NCBI GenBank assembly: GCA_937892395.1
Contig: CALAGJ010000140.1
Span: forward strand, 1-20,262
Origin: an uncultured Parafilimonas sp.
Lineage (GTDB): Bacteria > Bacteroidota > Bacteroidia > Chitinophagales > Chitinophagaceae
Length of the DNA: 20,262 nucleotides
Direction of reading: 5' to 3'
Within the stretch, counting starts at the first letter, position 1; each line of letters begins with the position of its first letter. A model generated the notes under the pieces. It was not told the origin of the DNA, ran no database searches, and saw only the letters and a list, made by a program, of their open reading frames with translations. The position numbers and the translations under genes are program-made. Below, in pieces: positions 1 through 7,103 of the stretch.

Positions 1-110
1 TGCAATGATAAAGTTTTCCTTTCTATAACAAATTATTGACATTAGTTTATCGAAATTTAAATCAGAAAAAAATTGATACATGTTTTGAATTTTATACGAC
101 CTCCTTTGCT

Positions 111-133
111 CATTACCCGAAGGGAAAATTTTT
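111..133 (+). terminator. Possible intrinsic terminator of a gene off the left edge
   Basis: A CCC-GAA-GGG hairpin at 116-124 is followed by AAAA and a run of five T (129-133). The stem is only three G-C pairs, so it is weak. Its position would suit the end of a rightward gene lying left of the window. The same hairpin core, CATTnCCCGA(n)AGGG, occurs in two other intergenic regions of this window (15465-15481 and, reversed, 19329-19345), so it may instead be a small dispersed repeat. Confidence 0.3.
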
Positions 134-273
134 AAAAAAATATTTATACATCGAATTGCTAAATGGAAATTTTTTATGGGTCTTGGATGTATGTATGTAG
201 CGTTGTAGCATCATTCACATTAAAATTGATGATATTTTTTATTCATTTCCTTAATAAGCGGGCCATATCTTTA

Positions 274-281
274 TATTTTTG
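274..281 (+). promoter_or_regulatory. Putative -7 box for DAHP synthase gene
   Basis: TATTTTTG matches the Bacteroidota -7 consensus TAnnTTTG at every defined base. No good TTTG -33 box lies at the usual spacing of about 19. If used, it gives a leader of about 100 bases before the ATG at 388, and that leader would contain the dyad at 301-337. Confidence 0.3.
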
Positions 282-300
282 ACACGGATACAATATTCTA

Positions 301-337
301 CATGCAATGATTCAATAGGATTTTAAATCATTACATG
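301..337. repeat. Inverted repeat in the DAHP synthase leader
   Basis: Arms CATGCAATGATT (301-312) and AATCATTACATG (326-337) are inverted copies with one mismatch (c305 against a333), separated by 13 bases. It lies between the putative -7 box and the ATG at 388. It could be a regulator-binding dyad or a leader RNA hairpin. Its function is not known from the sequence. Confidence 0.5.
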
Positions 338-387
338 ATGAGCTCAATCTTAAAAGCATTGTGGACATTAAAAAAATAAATAAAAAA

Positions 388-1473
388 ATGGAAGCAACAT
401 TAAGCAATCGTATAATTATAGAAGATACATTCAATAAAAGGCCTTTTATAATATCAGGACCCTGTAGCGCAGAAACGGAAGCACAACTTACTGAAACGGC
501 AGTAAGACTTTCCAATACAGGAAAGGTAGATATTCTAAGGGCCGGTATTTGGAAACCACGAACCAGACCGGGCAGTTTTGAAGGGGTAGGAGCCAAGGGC
601 CTGCCGTGGTTGCAAAAAGCAAAGGAACTAACTGGTTTGCCCACAGCAGTAGAAGTAGCTACAGGTAAGCAGGTGGAAGATGCACTTACTTTTGAAGTGG
701 ATATTCTGTGGATTGGAGCACGCACTACTGTAAATCCATTTAGTGTGCAGGAAGTGGCGGATGCTTTGAGGGGAGTTAAAGTGCCTGTGTTAATAAAGAA
801 TCCTATCAATCCTGATCTTGAATTATGGACTGGTGCCGTAGAGCGTGTACACAAATCTGGTATAGATAAGATTGGACTCATACACCGTGGATTTTCTTCT
901 TATGGAAATACTGAATACCGCAATGCACCCATGTGGCACTTAGCCATTGAAATGAAAAGAAGAAATCCTGATTTAATATTTATAAATGACCCTTCTCATA
1001 TATGTGGCCGGAGAGATATTCTGATGGAAGTGGCACAAAAAGCTATTGATCTTGATTTTGATGGCTTAATGATTGAAAGCCATATTGACCCTGATAAAGC
1101 ATGGAGTGATGCAAAACAACAAGTAACACCAGAGCGGCTATCAGAAATGCTGAATAGCATCATTTGGAGACAAGAAGATGTAAATTCAGAAGCCTATCAT
1201 GCAGCATTGGAAACGCTACGTCAGCAAATCAATCATTTGGATGATGAGTTGATGCAGATATTAAGTCAGCGTATGAAACTTGCTGAGCAAATAGGTGTGT
1301 ATAAAAAAGAAAATAATATTACGATTTTACAAACAAACCGCTGGAATGAAATTTTGGAACGTGCTACAAAAAAGGGTGATATTCTTGGATTGAGCCGTGA
1401 GTTTATAACCAAATATTTTGATGCAGTGCACATGGAAAGTATTCAGCATCAAAATCAGATTCTAAATAAGTAA
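388..1473 (+). CDS. Bifunctional DAHP synthase / chorismate mutase
   Basis: A cytoplasmic enzyme of aromatic amino acid synthesis. The N-terminal domain condenses phosphoenolpyruvate with erythrose 4-phosphate to DAHP, the first shikimate-pathway step. The C-terminal AroQ-type domain converts chorismate to prephenate. DAHP synthase type I-beta signs are GPCSAE at residues 24-29, the KPRTRP loop at 56-61 and a DPSH motif later in the barrel. From about residue 265 the helical mutase shows LRxxI, QRMKLA and YKKEN, with an arginine in TNRWNEI. The length of 361 aa suits the known Bacteroidota fusion. I chose the ATG at 388, which follows an A-rich stretch; an in-frame GTG at 361 would add nine lysine-rich residues. 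Fusion to the mutase is known in type I-beta enzymes to allow feedback control by prephenate; applying that here is inference. Three in-frame stops (taa taa tag) end the gene, and the transporter ATG follows 16 bases after the first stop codon. Confidence 0.93.
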   Translation: MEATLSNRIIIEDTFNKRPFIISGPCSAETEAQLTETAVRLSNTGKVDILRAGIWKPRTRPGSFEGVGAKGLPWLQKAKELTGLPTAVEVATGKQVEDALTFEVDILWIGARTTVNPFSVQEVADALRGVKVPVLIKNPINPDLELWTGAVERVHKSGIDKIGLIHRGFSSYGNTEYRNAPMWHLAIEMKRRNPDLIFINDPSHICGRRDILMEVAQKAIDLDFDGLMIESHIDPDKAWSDAKQQVTPERLSEMLNSIIWRQEDVNSEAYHAALETLRQQINHLDDELMQILSQRMKLAEQIGVYKKENNITILQTNRWNEILERATKKGDILGLSREFITKYFDAVHMESIQHQNQILNK

Positions 1474-1489
1474 TAATAGCTTGTTTGTG

Positions 1490-2482
1490 ATGAATGCCTC
1501 CAAGCAAAATTTACAATTACAAAAATGGATAACAGCAATTTCTGTTCTACTTTTTTTGGCAAAAATTGCATCCTATTATATCACACATTCACTTGCTGTA
1601 CTTAGCGACGCTTTAGAAAGTATTGTAAATGTGGCTGCGGGTTTTATAGGATTATATAGCTTGAGTATAGCTGCAAAACCAAAAGATATAGATCATCCAT
1701 ACGGTCATGGTAAAGCAGAGTTTATTGGCGCTGCGCTTGAAGGTGGCCTTATTATTTCTTCTGGAGTTTTAATCCTGTATGAAACAATTATAAACCTCCT
1801 ACAAAACAAGCCACTGACACAGCTTGAAAATGGCATAATCATAGTGGCGGCAACTGCATTAGTTAATTTATTGGCTGGACAGATTTGTATAAACAGGGGT
1901 ACCAAAAATAATTCTGCAGCACTGCTGGCTACTGGGCGTCATCTTCAAACCGATACCATTACTACATTTGGAATTATCATTGCCCTACTGCTTGTGCAGT
2001 ACACCGGTATTACCCAGATTGATATTATTGTTGGGGTCATACTGTCTATCATTATTTTTTACAATGGTTGTCGTATTCTAAAAACAAGCCTAGCGGGTAT
2101 AATGGATGAAGCCGATTTAAAAATATTGCAACACATGATCGAAGTGTTGAATAAAAGCAGGGTGTCCAACTGGATTGATTTGCACAATTTGAGGGTTATA
2201 AAATACGGTAGCGTATTGCATATAGATTGCCATCTTACTGTGCCTTGGTACCTCAATGTACATGAAGCACATGTGGAAGTGGATCAACTTCAGGAAGTGG
2301 TGAAGCATCATTTTGGAGAAAGCATTGAAATGTTTGTGCATACAGACGGATGCTTGCCTTTTAGTTGTAAAATATGTGCTAAATCGGATTGTAGTGAACG
2401 AAAGGGTGAATTTGAAAAAACACTTACTTGGACAACAGATAATGTGCTCAGTAATCAAAAACATCAGCTAAACATTACTTAG
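1490..2482 (+). CDS. Cation diffusion facilitator (CDF) metal transporter
   Basis: An inner-membrane efflux pump of the CDF family, which exports divalent metal ions (Zn, Fe, Mn, Co or Cd) in exchange for protons. It is 330 aa with several hydrophobic segments in the first 200 residues and a soluble C-terminal domain. The family motif HPYGHGKAE is at 69-77, and the helix-5 half of the transport site is H151xxxD155. The helix-2 half is E43xxxN47, where E. coli YiiP has D45xxxD49, so the metal preference may differ from a classic zinc exporter. The cytoplasmic domain keeps an HxD pair (H284, D286), as in the YiiP dinuclear site, and then carries a C-x4-C-x2-C-x4-C cluster (C288, C293, C296, C301). 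The start is the ATG at 1490, although an in-frame TTG lies at 1481. It lies 16 bases behind DAHP synthase and is probably co-transcribed with it. The substrate cannot be read from sequence. Confidence 0.88.
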   Translation: MNASKQNLQLQKWITAISVLLFLAKIASYYITHSLAVLSDALESIVNVAAGFIGLYSLSIAAKPKDIDHPYGHGKAEFIGAALEGGLIISSGVLILYETIINLLQNKPLTQLENGIIIVAATALVNLLAGQICINRGTKNNSAALLATGRHLQTDTITTFGIIIALLLVQYTGITQIDIIVGVILSIIIFYNGCRILKTSLAGIMDEADLKILQHMIEVLNKSRVSNWIDLHNLRVIKYGSVLHIDCHLTVPWYLNVHEAHVEVDQLQEVVKHHFGESIEMFVHTDGCLPFSCKICAKSDCSERKGEFEKTLTWTTDNVLSNQKHQLNIT

Positions 2483-2547
2483 CAGAATCAGCGGTGAATT
2501 TAACTTGGATGGTGAGTAATACTATCTCTCCCCTTATCTTGCCCCAC

Positions 2548-5388
2548 ATGGAAAAAAAACTTTTTTTACTGGATGCGTTTGCACTTATTTTCAGGGCTTA
2601 CTATGCACTTATCAGAAACCCACGCATTACCAGTAAAGGAAAAAATACAAATGCACAATTTGGTTTTACTAATACTTTATTGGATTTAATCAATAATCAA
2701 AAGCCTACACATATTGCTATTTGTTTTGATACGGCTGCACCCACAGAAAGACATATAGAATTTGAAGCATACAAAGCCCAAAGACAAGAAACACCAGAGG
2801 ACCTAAAATCCGCTATACCAGATATAAAAAAAATAATTGAGGGTTTTAATATTCCCATCATTGAGGTAGATGGATATGAAGCAGATGATGTGGTGGGTAC
2901 ATTAGCCTGGCAAGCACATGATGCGGGTTATGATGTGTATATGGTTACTCCAGACAAGGACTATGGACAATTGGTAAGAGATGGTGTATTCATTTATAAA
3001 CCGGGATATCAAGGTGGACTACCGGAGGTAATGGGACCTCAAGAAGTATGTGCCAAATGGAATATCAAAAATGTACATCAGGTTATTGATATCTTAGGCT
3101 TGATGGGGGATGCAGTGGACAATATACCAGGTATAGCTGGTGTAGGTGAAAAAACTGCAGCAAAATTATTGGCAGAATATGATAGCCTTGAAAATGTACT
3201 TGATCATGCAGACCAAATAAAAGGTGCATTGGGTGAAAAAGTAAGGCAAGGAAAAGAAGCTGCTCTATTAAGTAAAAAATTAGCCACAATCATTACCAAC
3301 GTGCCAGTAACTTTTCATGAAGAAAATTTTGCAATGAGTGCCTATGATACAGATAAACTTATAGAAATATTTACAGAGCTTGAATTTAAAACCTTGGGCA
3401 AAAGAGTTTTGGGGGATGCATTCAATACGTTTCCATCTGCACCTGAAGTGGTCCAAACCGATTTGTTTGGAAATGTAGTAGCTACATCAAATTCAAGAAA
3501 ACAAGCCATTGCCATAAACCCCATCGCAGCGCCTGATGTAAATGATGCACCACAGGCAGAATATCCAATAAAAAATATTACCAATACACCACACCAATAC
3601 CATCTGGCCACTACAGTTGAAGACTATCAAAAAATAATTGCCACTGCGGCATCATTTAATGAAATATGCTTTGATACTGAAACGACCGGCATTGACGCAA
3701 ACATGGCAGAATTAGTAGGCATGAGTTTTTGTTTTACTCCCGCCGAAGCATGGTACGTGCCCTGTCCGGCATCAAGAGATGAAACAATGCATATTATCAA
3801 TCACTTTATGCCCCTGTTTGGCAATCCGGATAAAACATGGATTGGACAGAATATTAAATATGATTTGTTGGTGATGAAATGGTATGATGTATCCTTTGTG
3901 GGTGCAGTTTATGATACCATGATTGCTCATTATGTAATAGAACCTGACGGTAAAAGAAGTATGGATGTACTGAGTGAAAAATACCTCCATTATGAACCGG
4001 TGCATATTGAGGACTTAATTGGAAAAAAAGGAAAAGCACAAGGCACTATGCGTGATGTGCCCATAGAACAAATAAAAGAATACGCTGCAGAAGATGCTGA
4101 CATTACACTTCAACTCAAACATATTCTTCATCCAGAACTTAAAGAAAAAGATGTAGAACAAGTTTTTTACAAGGTTGATAATCCATTGGTAAAAGTGCTT
4201 GCCGATATGGAGTTTGAAGGGGTAAGGATTGATGAAACATTCCTAAACGAATATTCTGCAGTGCTGGAAGTGGATGCTGCCATTGCTGAAAAAAATGTAT
4301 ATGAAAAAGCAGGTGTAGATTTTAATTTGGCATCCCCAAAGCAACTGGGGGAAGTGCTTTTCGAAATATTAAAAATAGATCCAAAAGCAAAGAAAACAAA
4401 GACGGGTCAGTATGCTACAGGTGAAGAAGTGCTAGTAAAGTTGGCCAATAAAAACCCCATTGTTGAGGATATATTGACCTTTAGAGAACTCACAAAGTTA
4501 AAGTCCACTTATGTAGATGCCTTGCCACAATTGATCAATAAAAAAACGGGTCGTGTACATACCACTTATGGACAAGCCGTGGCGGTAACAGGAAGGTTAG
4601 CTAGCAATAATCCTAATCTACAAAACATTCCTGTAAGAACCAATCGTGGAAAAGAAATCAGAAAGGCATTCATTCCACGAAGTGGTGATTATGTATTGAT
4701 GAGTGCAGACTATTCTCAAATTGAATTACGCATTGTAGCTGCCATGAGTGGCGATCCAAATATGTGTGCCGCCTTTCAGCAGAATAAGGATATACATACG
4801 GCTACTGCAGCAAAAGTGTATGGGGTGGACGAACAAGATGTCACAAAAGAAATGCGATACAAAGCAAAGAGTGTAAATTTTGGGATCATATATGGACAGG
4901 GTGCATTTGGCCTTGCAGACAATTTGGGCATAAGCCGTACAGAAGCCAAAGAAATTATTGATAACTATAAAAAAGAATTTGCGGGTATTACAAAATTTAT
5001 GGATGATACCATCAACTATGCCCGTGAGCATGGTTATGTAGAAACTGTAATGGGCCGCAAACGCTGGCTTAGGGATATCAATTCTTCTAACTTTACCGTA
5101 AGGGGTTTTGCTGAGCGCAATGCCATTAATTCACCCATACAAGGTACTGCTGCTGATATGATCAAACTTGCCATGATACGCATTCATGCTGCTTTACAAA
5201 AGACTTCTTTAAAAAGCAAAATGATTTTGCAGGTGCATGATGAACTTATATTTGATGTACATAAAGATGAAGTAGATATTTTAAAACCACTCATTCTGGA
5301 TAATATGAAATCGGCTTTGCCATTGCCAAACAATGTACCTGTAGAAGCAGAAGTGGGTGTAGGTGAGAATTGGTTAGTGGCACATTAA
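2548..5388 (+). CDS. polA: DNA polymerase I
   Basis: The repair and Okazaki-fragment-processing polymerase: 946 aa with all three domains. The N-terminal 5' nuclease shows EADDVVGT, TPDKDYGQ and a helix-hairpin-helix-like GDAVDNIPGIAGVGEKTA. The 3'-5' proofreading domain looks active: D376 and E378 in DTETT, then QNIKYD and YAAEDAD supply the ExoII and ExoIII acidic residues. The family A polymerase domain has motif A (D721 in ADYSQIELR), motif B (R770, K774, F778, Y782) and motif C (H897, D898 in QVHDEL). F778 corresponds to E. coli F762. I chose the ATG at 2548 because the family begins just before the LFLLDAFALIFRAYYA segment; an in-frame upstream start at 2494 would add 18 unrelated residues. 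It lies 65 bases after the CDF gene on the same strand. Confidence 0.97.
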   Translation: MEKKLFLLDAFALIFRAYYALIRNPRITSKGKNTNAQFGFTNTLLDLINNQKPTHIAICFDTAAPTERHIEFEAYKAQRQETPEDLKSAIPDIKKIIEGFNIPIIEVDGYEADDVVGTLAWQAHDAGYDVYMVTPDKDYGQLVRDGVFIYKPGYQGGLPEVMGPQEVCAKWNIKNVHQVIDILGLMGDAVDNIPGIAGVGEKTAAKLLAEYDSLENVLDHADQIKGALGEKVRQGKEAALLSKKLATIITNVPVTFHEENFAMSAYDTDKLIEIFTELEFKTLGKRVLGDAFNTFPSAPEVVQTDLFGNVVATSNSRKQAIAINPIAAPDVNDAPQAEYPIKNITNTPHQYHLATTVEDYQKIIATAASFNEICFDTETTGIDANMAELVGMSFCFTPAEAWYVPCPASRDETMHIINHFMPLFGNPDKTWIGQNIKYDLLVMKWYDVSFVGAVYDTMIAHYVIEPDGKRSMDVLSEKYLHYEPVHIEDLIGKKGKAQGTMRDVPIEQIKEYAAEDADITLQLKHILHPELKEKDVEQVFYKVDNPLVKVLADMEFEGVRIDETFLNEYSAVLEVDAAIAEKNVYEKAGVDFNLASPKQLGEVLFEILKIDPKAKKTKTGQYATGEEVLVKLANKNPIVEDILTFRELTKLKSTYVDALPQLINKKTGRVHTTYGQAVAVTGRLASNNPNLQNIPVRTNRGKEIRKAFIPRSGDYVLMSADYSQIELRIVAAMSGDPNMCAAFQQNKDIHTATAAKVYGVDEQDVTKEMRYKAKSVNFGIIYGQGAFGLADNLGISRTEAKEIIDNYKKEFAGITKFMDDTINYAREHGYVETVMGRKRWLRDINSSNFTVRGFAERNAINSPIQGTAADMIKLAMIRIHAALQKTSLKSKMILQVHDELIFDVHKDEVDILKPLILDNMKSALPLPNNVPVEAEVGVGENWLVAH

Positions 5389-5503
5389 GAGCCATACTTA
5401 TTTGGCATTTCTAAAATCGTAAAAGCTTCACAATTTTATTTAAAAATTTGGGAAAACTGGGCGGGAGAGATATAGATTATTCACCTTCAAAATAACCAGC
5501 GCA

Positions 5504-5515
5504 GCAAATATTTGC
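5504..5515. repeat. Perfect 12-bp palindrome upstream of the ComA-like gene
   Basis: GCAAATATTTGC reads the same on both strands and ends seven bases before the -7 box at 5523-5530. That is a usual place for a repressor operator. Palindromes of this length also arise by chance in AT-rich DNA, so this is only a candidate. Confidence 0.3.
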
Positions 5516-5522
5516 AAATCCT

Positions 5523-5530
5523 TATTTTTG
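5523..5530 (+). promoter_or_regulatory. Putative -7 box for ComA-like gene and aroE
   Basis: TATTTTTG matches the Bacteroidota -7 consensus TAnnTTTG exactly, with its G 19 bases before the ATG at 5549. No clear -33 TTTG is seen at the standard spacing. The distance agrees with the boxes proposed before lgt, yfhO and the EVE gene. Confidence 0.45.
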
Positions 5531-5548
5531 CCCACGCAAAAAAATAGC

Positions 5549-6322
5549 ATGAACTTTAATCTTACACAAATACCCGAAAGAAATAAGAAACCAAGAAATC
5601 ATGGCATTACCATGGTGATGGATAAAGGCTTAAGTGTTGAAGAGGCACGAAATTTTATGAGTGCATCCAATCCTCATGTTGACATAGTAAAATTAGGTTT
5701 CGGAACAAGCTTTGTAACACCAAACCTTCGTGAAAAAATTGAAGTCTATCAAAGTTTTGGCATACCCGTGTATTTTGGAGGTACATTATTTGAAGCCTTC
5801 CTGATTCGCAACCAGTTTCAAGATTATATTAATGTTTGTAAAGAATATAATATTGATTTTATGGAAGTAAGTGATGGCAGCATTACAATACCACATGCCG
5901 AAAAATGTGGATACATTGAAAAATTAACCAAGTATGGCACAGTGCTAAGTGAAGTGGGTAGTAAAGATGCGGCACATATTATTCCCCCATACAAATGGAT
6001 TGAACTGATGCGTGCAGAACTGGAAGCAGGAAGCACTTATGTAATTGCAGAAGCAAGAGAGGCTGGAAATGTGGGCATTTACAGAGGCAGTGGCGAAGTA
6101 AGAGAAGGACTTGTGCAAGAAATTTTAACTCAAATACCGGAAGAAAATATTATTTGGGAAGCACCCCAAAAAGCACAGCAATTATACTTTTTGGAACTTG
6201 TAGGTTGCAACGTGAATTTGGGCAATATTGCTCCAAATGAAATGATAGCATTAGAAGCCATGCGTATTGGTTTACGTGGAGATACTTTTCACCTCTATTT
6301 AGAAAAAGAATCAAAATCATAA
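5549..6322 (+). CDS. ComA-family phosphosulfolactate synthase-like protein
   Basis: This 257-aa protein belongs to the ComA family, a TIM-barrel group whose characterised members add sulfite to phosphoenolpyruvate to give (2R)-phospho-3-sulfolactate, the first step of one coenzyme M route and a source of sulfolactate in Bacillus. Relatives in plants (HSA32) have other or unknown roles. Visible family signatures are GITMVMDKGLS near the start, VDIVKLGFGTS, YFGGTLFEAF, FMEVSDGSI and LSEVGSKDA. The ATG at 5549 is chosen over an in-frame TTG at 5528, which would lie on the -7 box. Its stop codon shares a base with the aroE start. No ComB, ComC or ComDE gene is in the window, so the product's fate is unknown. 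In Bacteroidota a sulfonate precursor could feed sulfolactate or sulfonolipid synthesis, but that is inference. Confidence 0.8.
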   Translation: MNFNLTQIPERNKKPRNHGITMVMDKGLSVEEARNFMSASNPHVDIVKLGFGTSFVTPNLREKIEVYQSFGIPVYFGGTLFEAFLIRNQFQDYINVCKEYNIDFMEVSDGSITIPHAEKCGYIEKLTKYGTVLSEVGSKDAAHIIPPYKWIELMRAELEAGSTYVIAEAREAGNVGIYRGSGEVREGLVQEILTQIPEENIIWEAPQKAQQLYFLELVGCNVNLGNIAPNEMIALEAMRIGLRGDTFHLYLEKESKS

Positions 6323-7053
6323 TGCATAGTTATGGCTTGATAGGATTTCCGCTAAGCCACTCTTTTTCAAAAAAATATTTTACTGAAAAGTTTATTCGGG
6401 AAGGTATAGCTAACGCCAAATTTGAAAATTATGAAATACCATCCATACAGCATTTATATGGTGTACTCGAAAATGAAGACTTGTGTGGACTTGCAGTAAC
6501 CATTCCCTATAAGGAATCAGTCATTCCCTTTCTAAATGATATGAGTCCTGAGGTAAAATCTATAAATGCCTGCAATTGTATAAAGATCACAAATGGTAAA
6601 CTGATTGGCTACAATACAGACTATTTGGGATTCAAGGGTTCTTTTCAAAAACAGATGCTCCCTCACCATACTGACGCAATTATTTTAGGAACGGGGGGCT
6701 CGTCAAAAGCAGTTGCTTATGCACTTATCGAATTAGGTATCAAATACACAATAGTATCTCGAAACAGTTCAAATAAAAACTTGATATCTTACAAAGACCT
6801 TAGTGCTGAATTAATGGCCTCACATCAGGTCATTATAAATTGTACCCCAGTGGGCACTGCTCCAAACATTCATGAAGCACCTGAAATACCTTACCACTTC
6901 CTCACAAAAAAACATTACCTCTTCGATCTTGTATATAATCCAGCACTTACTTCATTTCTAAAATTAGGGCAGGAGCGAGGTGCTATCATCCAGAATGGGT
7001 ACGACATGCTTGCCTTACAAGCAGAGGAAAATTGGAAAATTTGGGTTCAATAA
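6322..7053 (+). CDS. aroE: Shikimate dehydrogenase
   Basis: Reduces 3-dehydroshikimate to shikimate in the cytoplasm, the fourth step of the shikimate pathway. At 243 aa it is shorter than E. coli AroE. Shikimate-site residues are visible: SHS (12-14), the catalytic lysine K64 in VTIPYK, N85, and D100 in GYNTD. The usual N before VT is A58. The Rossmann nucleotide site is LGTGGSSKA, followed by a SRN segment whose arginine suits NADPH. The C-terminus carries NGYDMLALQA. The ATG at 6322 begins on the last base of the ComA-like stop codon (taATG arrangement), so the two are probably translated in a coupled way. It faces uvrB tail to tail across 50 bases. Confidence 0.93.
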   Translation: MHSYGLIGFPLSHSFSKKYFTEKFIREGIANAKFENYEIPSIQHLYGVLENEDLCGLAVTIPYKESVIPFLNDMSPEVKSINACNCIKITNGKLIGYNTDYLGFKGSFQKQMLPHHTDAIILGTGGSSKAVAYALIELGIKYTIVSRNSSNKNLISYKDLSAELMASHQVIINCTPVGTAPNIHEAPEIPYHFLTKKHYLFDLVYNPALTSFLKLGQERGAIIQNGYDMLALQAEENWKIWVQ

Positions 7054-7057
7054 CAAT

Positions 7058-7079
7058 GCATTAAATAATTTATTTATGC
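7058..7079. terminator. Weak AT-rich hairpin between aroE and uvrB
   Basis: GCATTAAATAA and TTATTTATGC form an imperfect inverted repeat with one bulged base in the gap between two convergent genes. It could end transcription from both sides, but it lacks a GC-rich stem and a clear T run, so the call is weak. Confidence 0.22.
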
Positions 7080-7103
7080 TTATGTAGAAACTTAAATGGA
7101 CAA

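Larger units (their letters stand above)
1..387. other. Intergenic region upstream of DAHP synthase
   Basis: No convincing gene is visible in this stretch. It contains a small GC hairpin followed by a T run (about 111-133), a TAnnTTTG-type -7 box at 274-281, and a 12-base dyad at 301-337. A 39-codon reading frame at 163-282 encodes a hydrophobic peptide, but nothing beyond its frame supports it. The DNA is very AT-rich. The hairpin may end a rightward gene lying off the left edge of the window, and the remainder would then be the promoter and leader of the aromatic biosynthesis gene that follows. Confidence 0.6.

Noticed and set aside
95..103. TACGACCTC repeated at 15533-15541 near the yfhO promoter
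   Set aside because: A nine-base match without further shared sequence or a shared position relative to a gene is too short to call a repeat.
163..282. A 39-codon plus-strand frame encoding a hydrophobic peptide in the left intergenic region
   Set aside because: T-rich DNA easily gives hydrophobic codons, there is no -7 box at the usual distance, and I recognise no homologous small protein.
312..881. A 189-codon open frame on the minus strand
   Set aside because: It lies opposite the DAHP synthase gene, its translation is low-complexity Ser/Thr/Pro-rich with no recognisable motif, and the plus-strand gene is certain.
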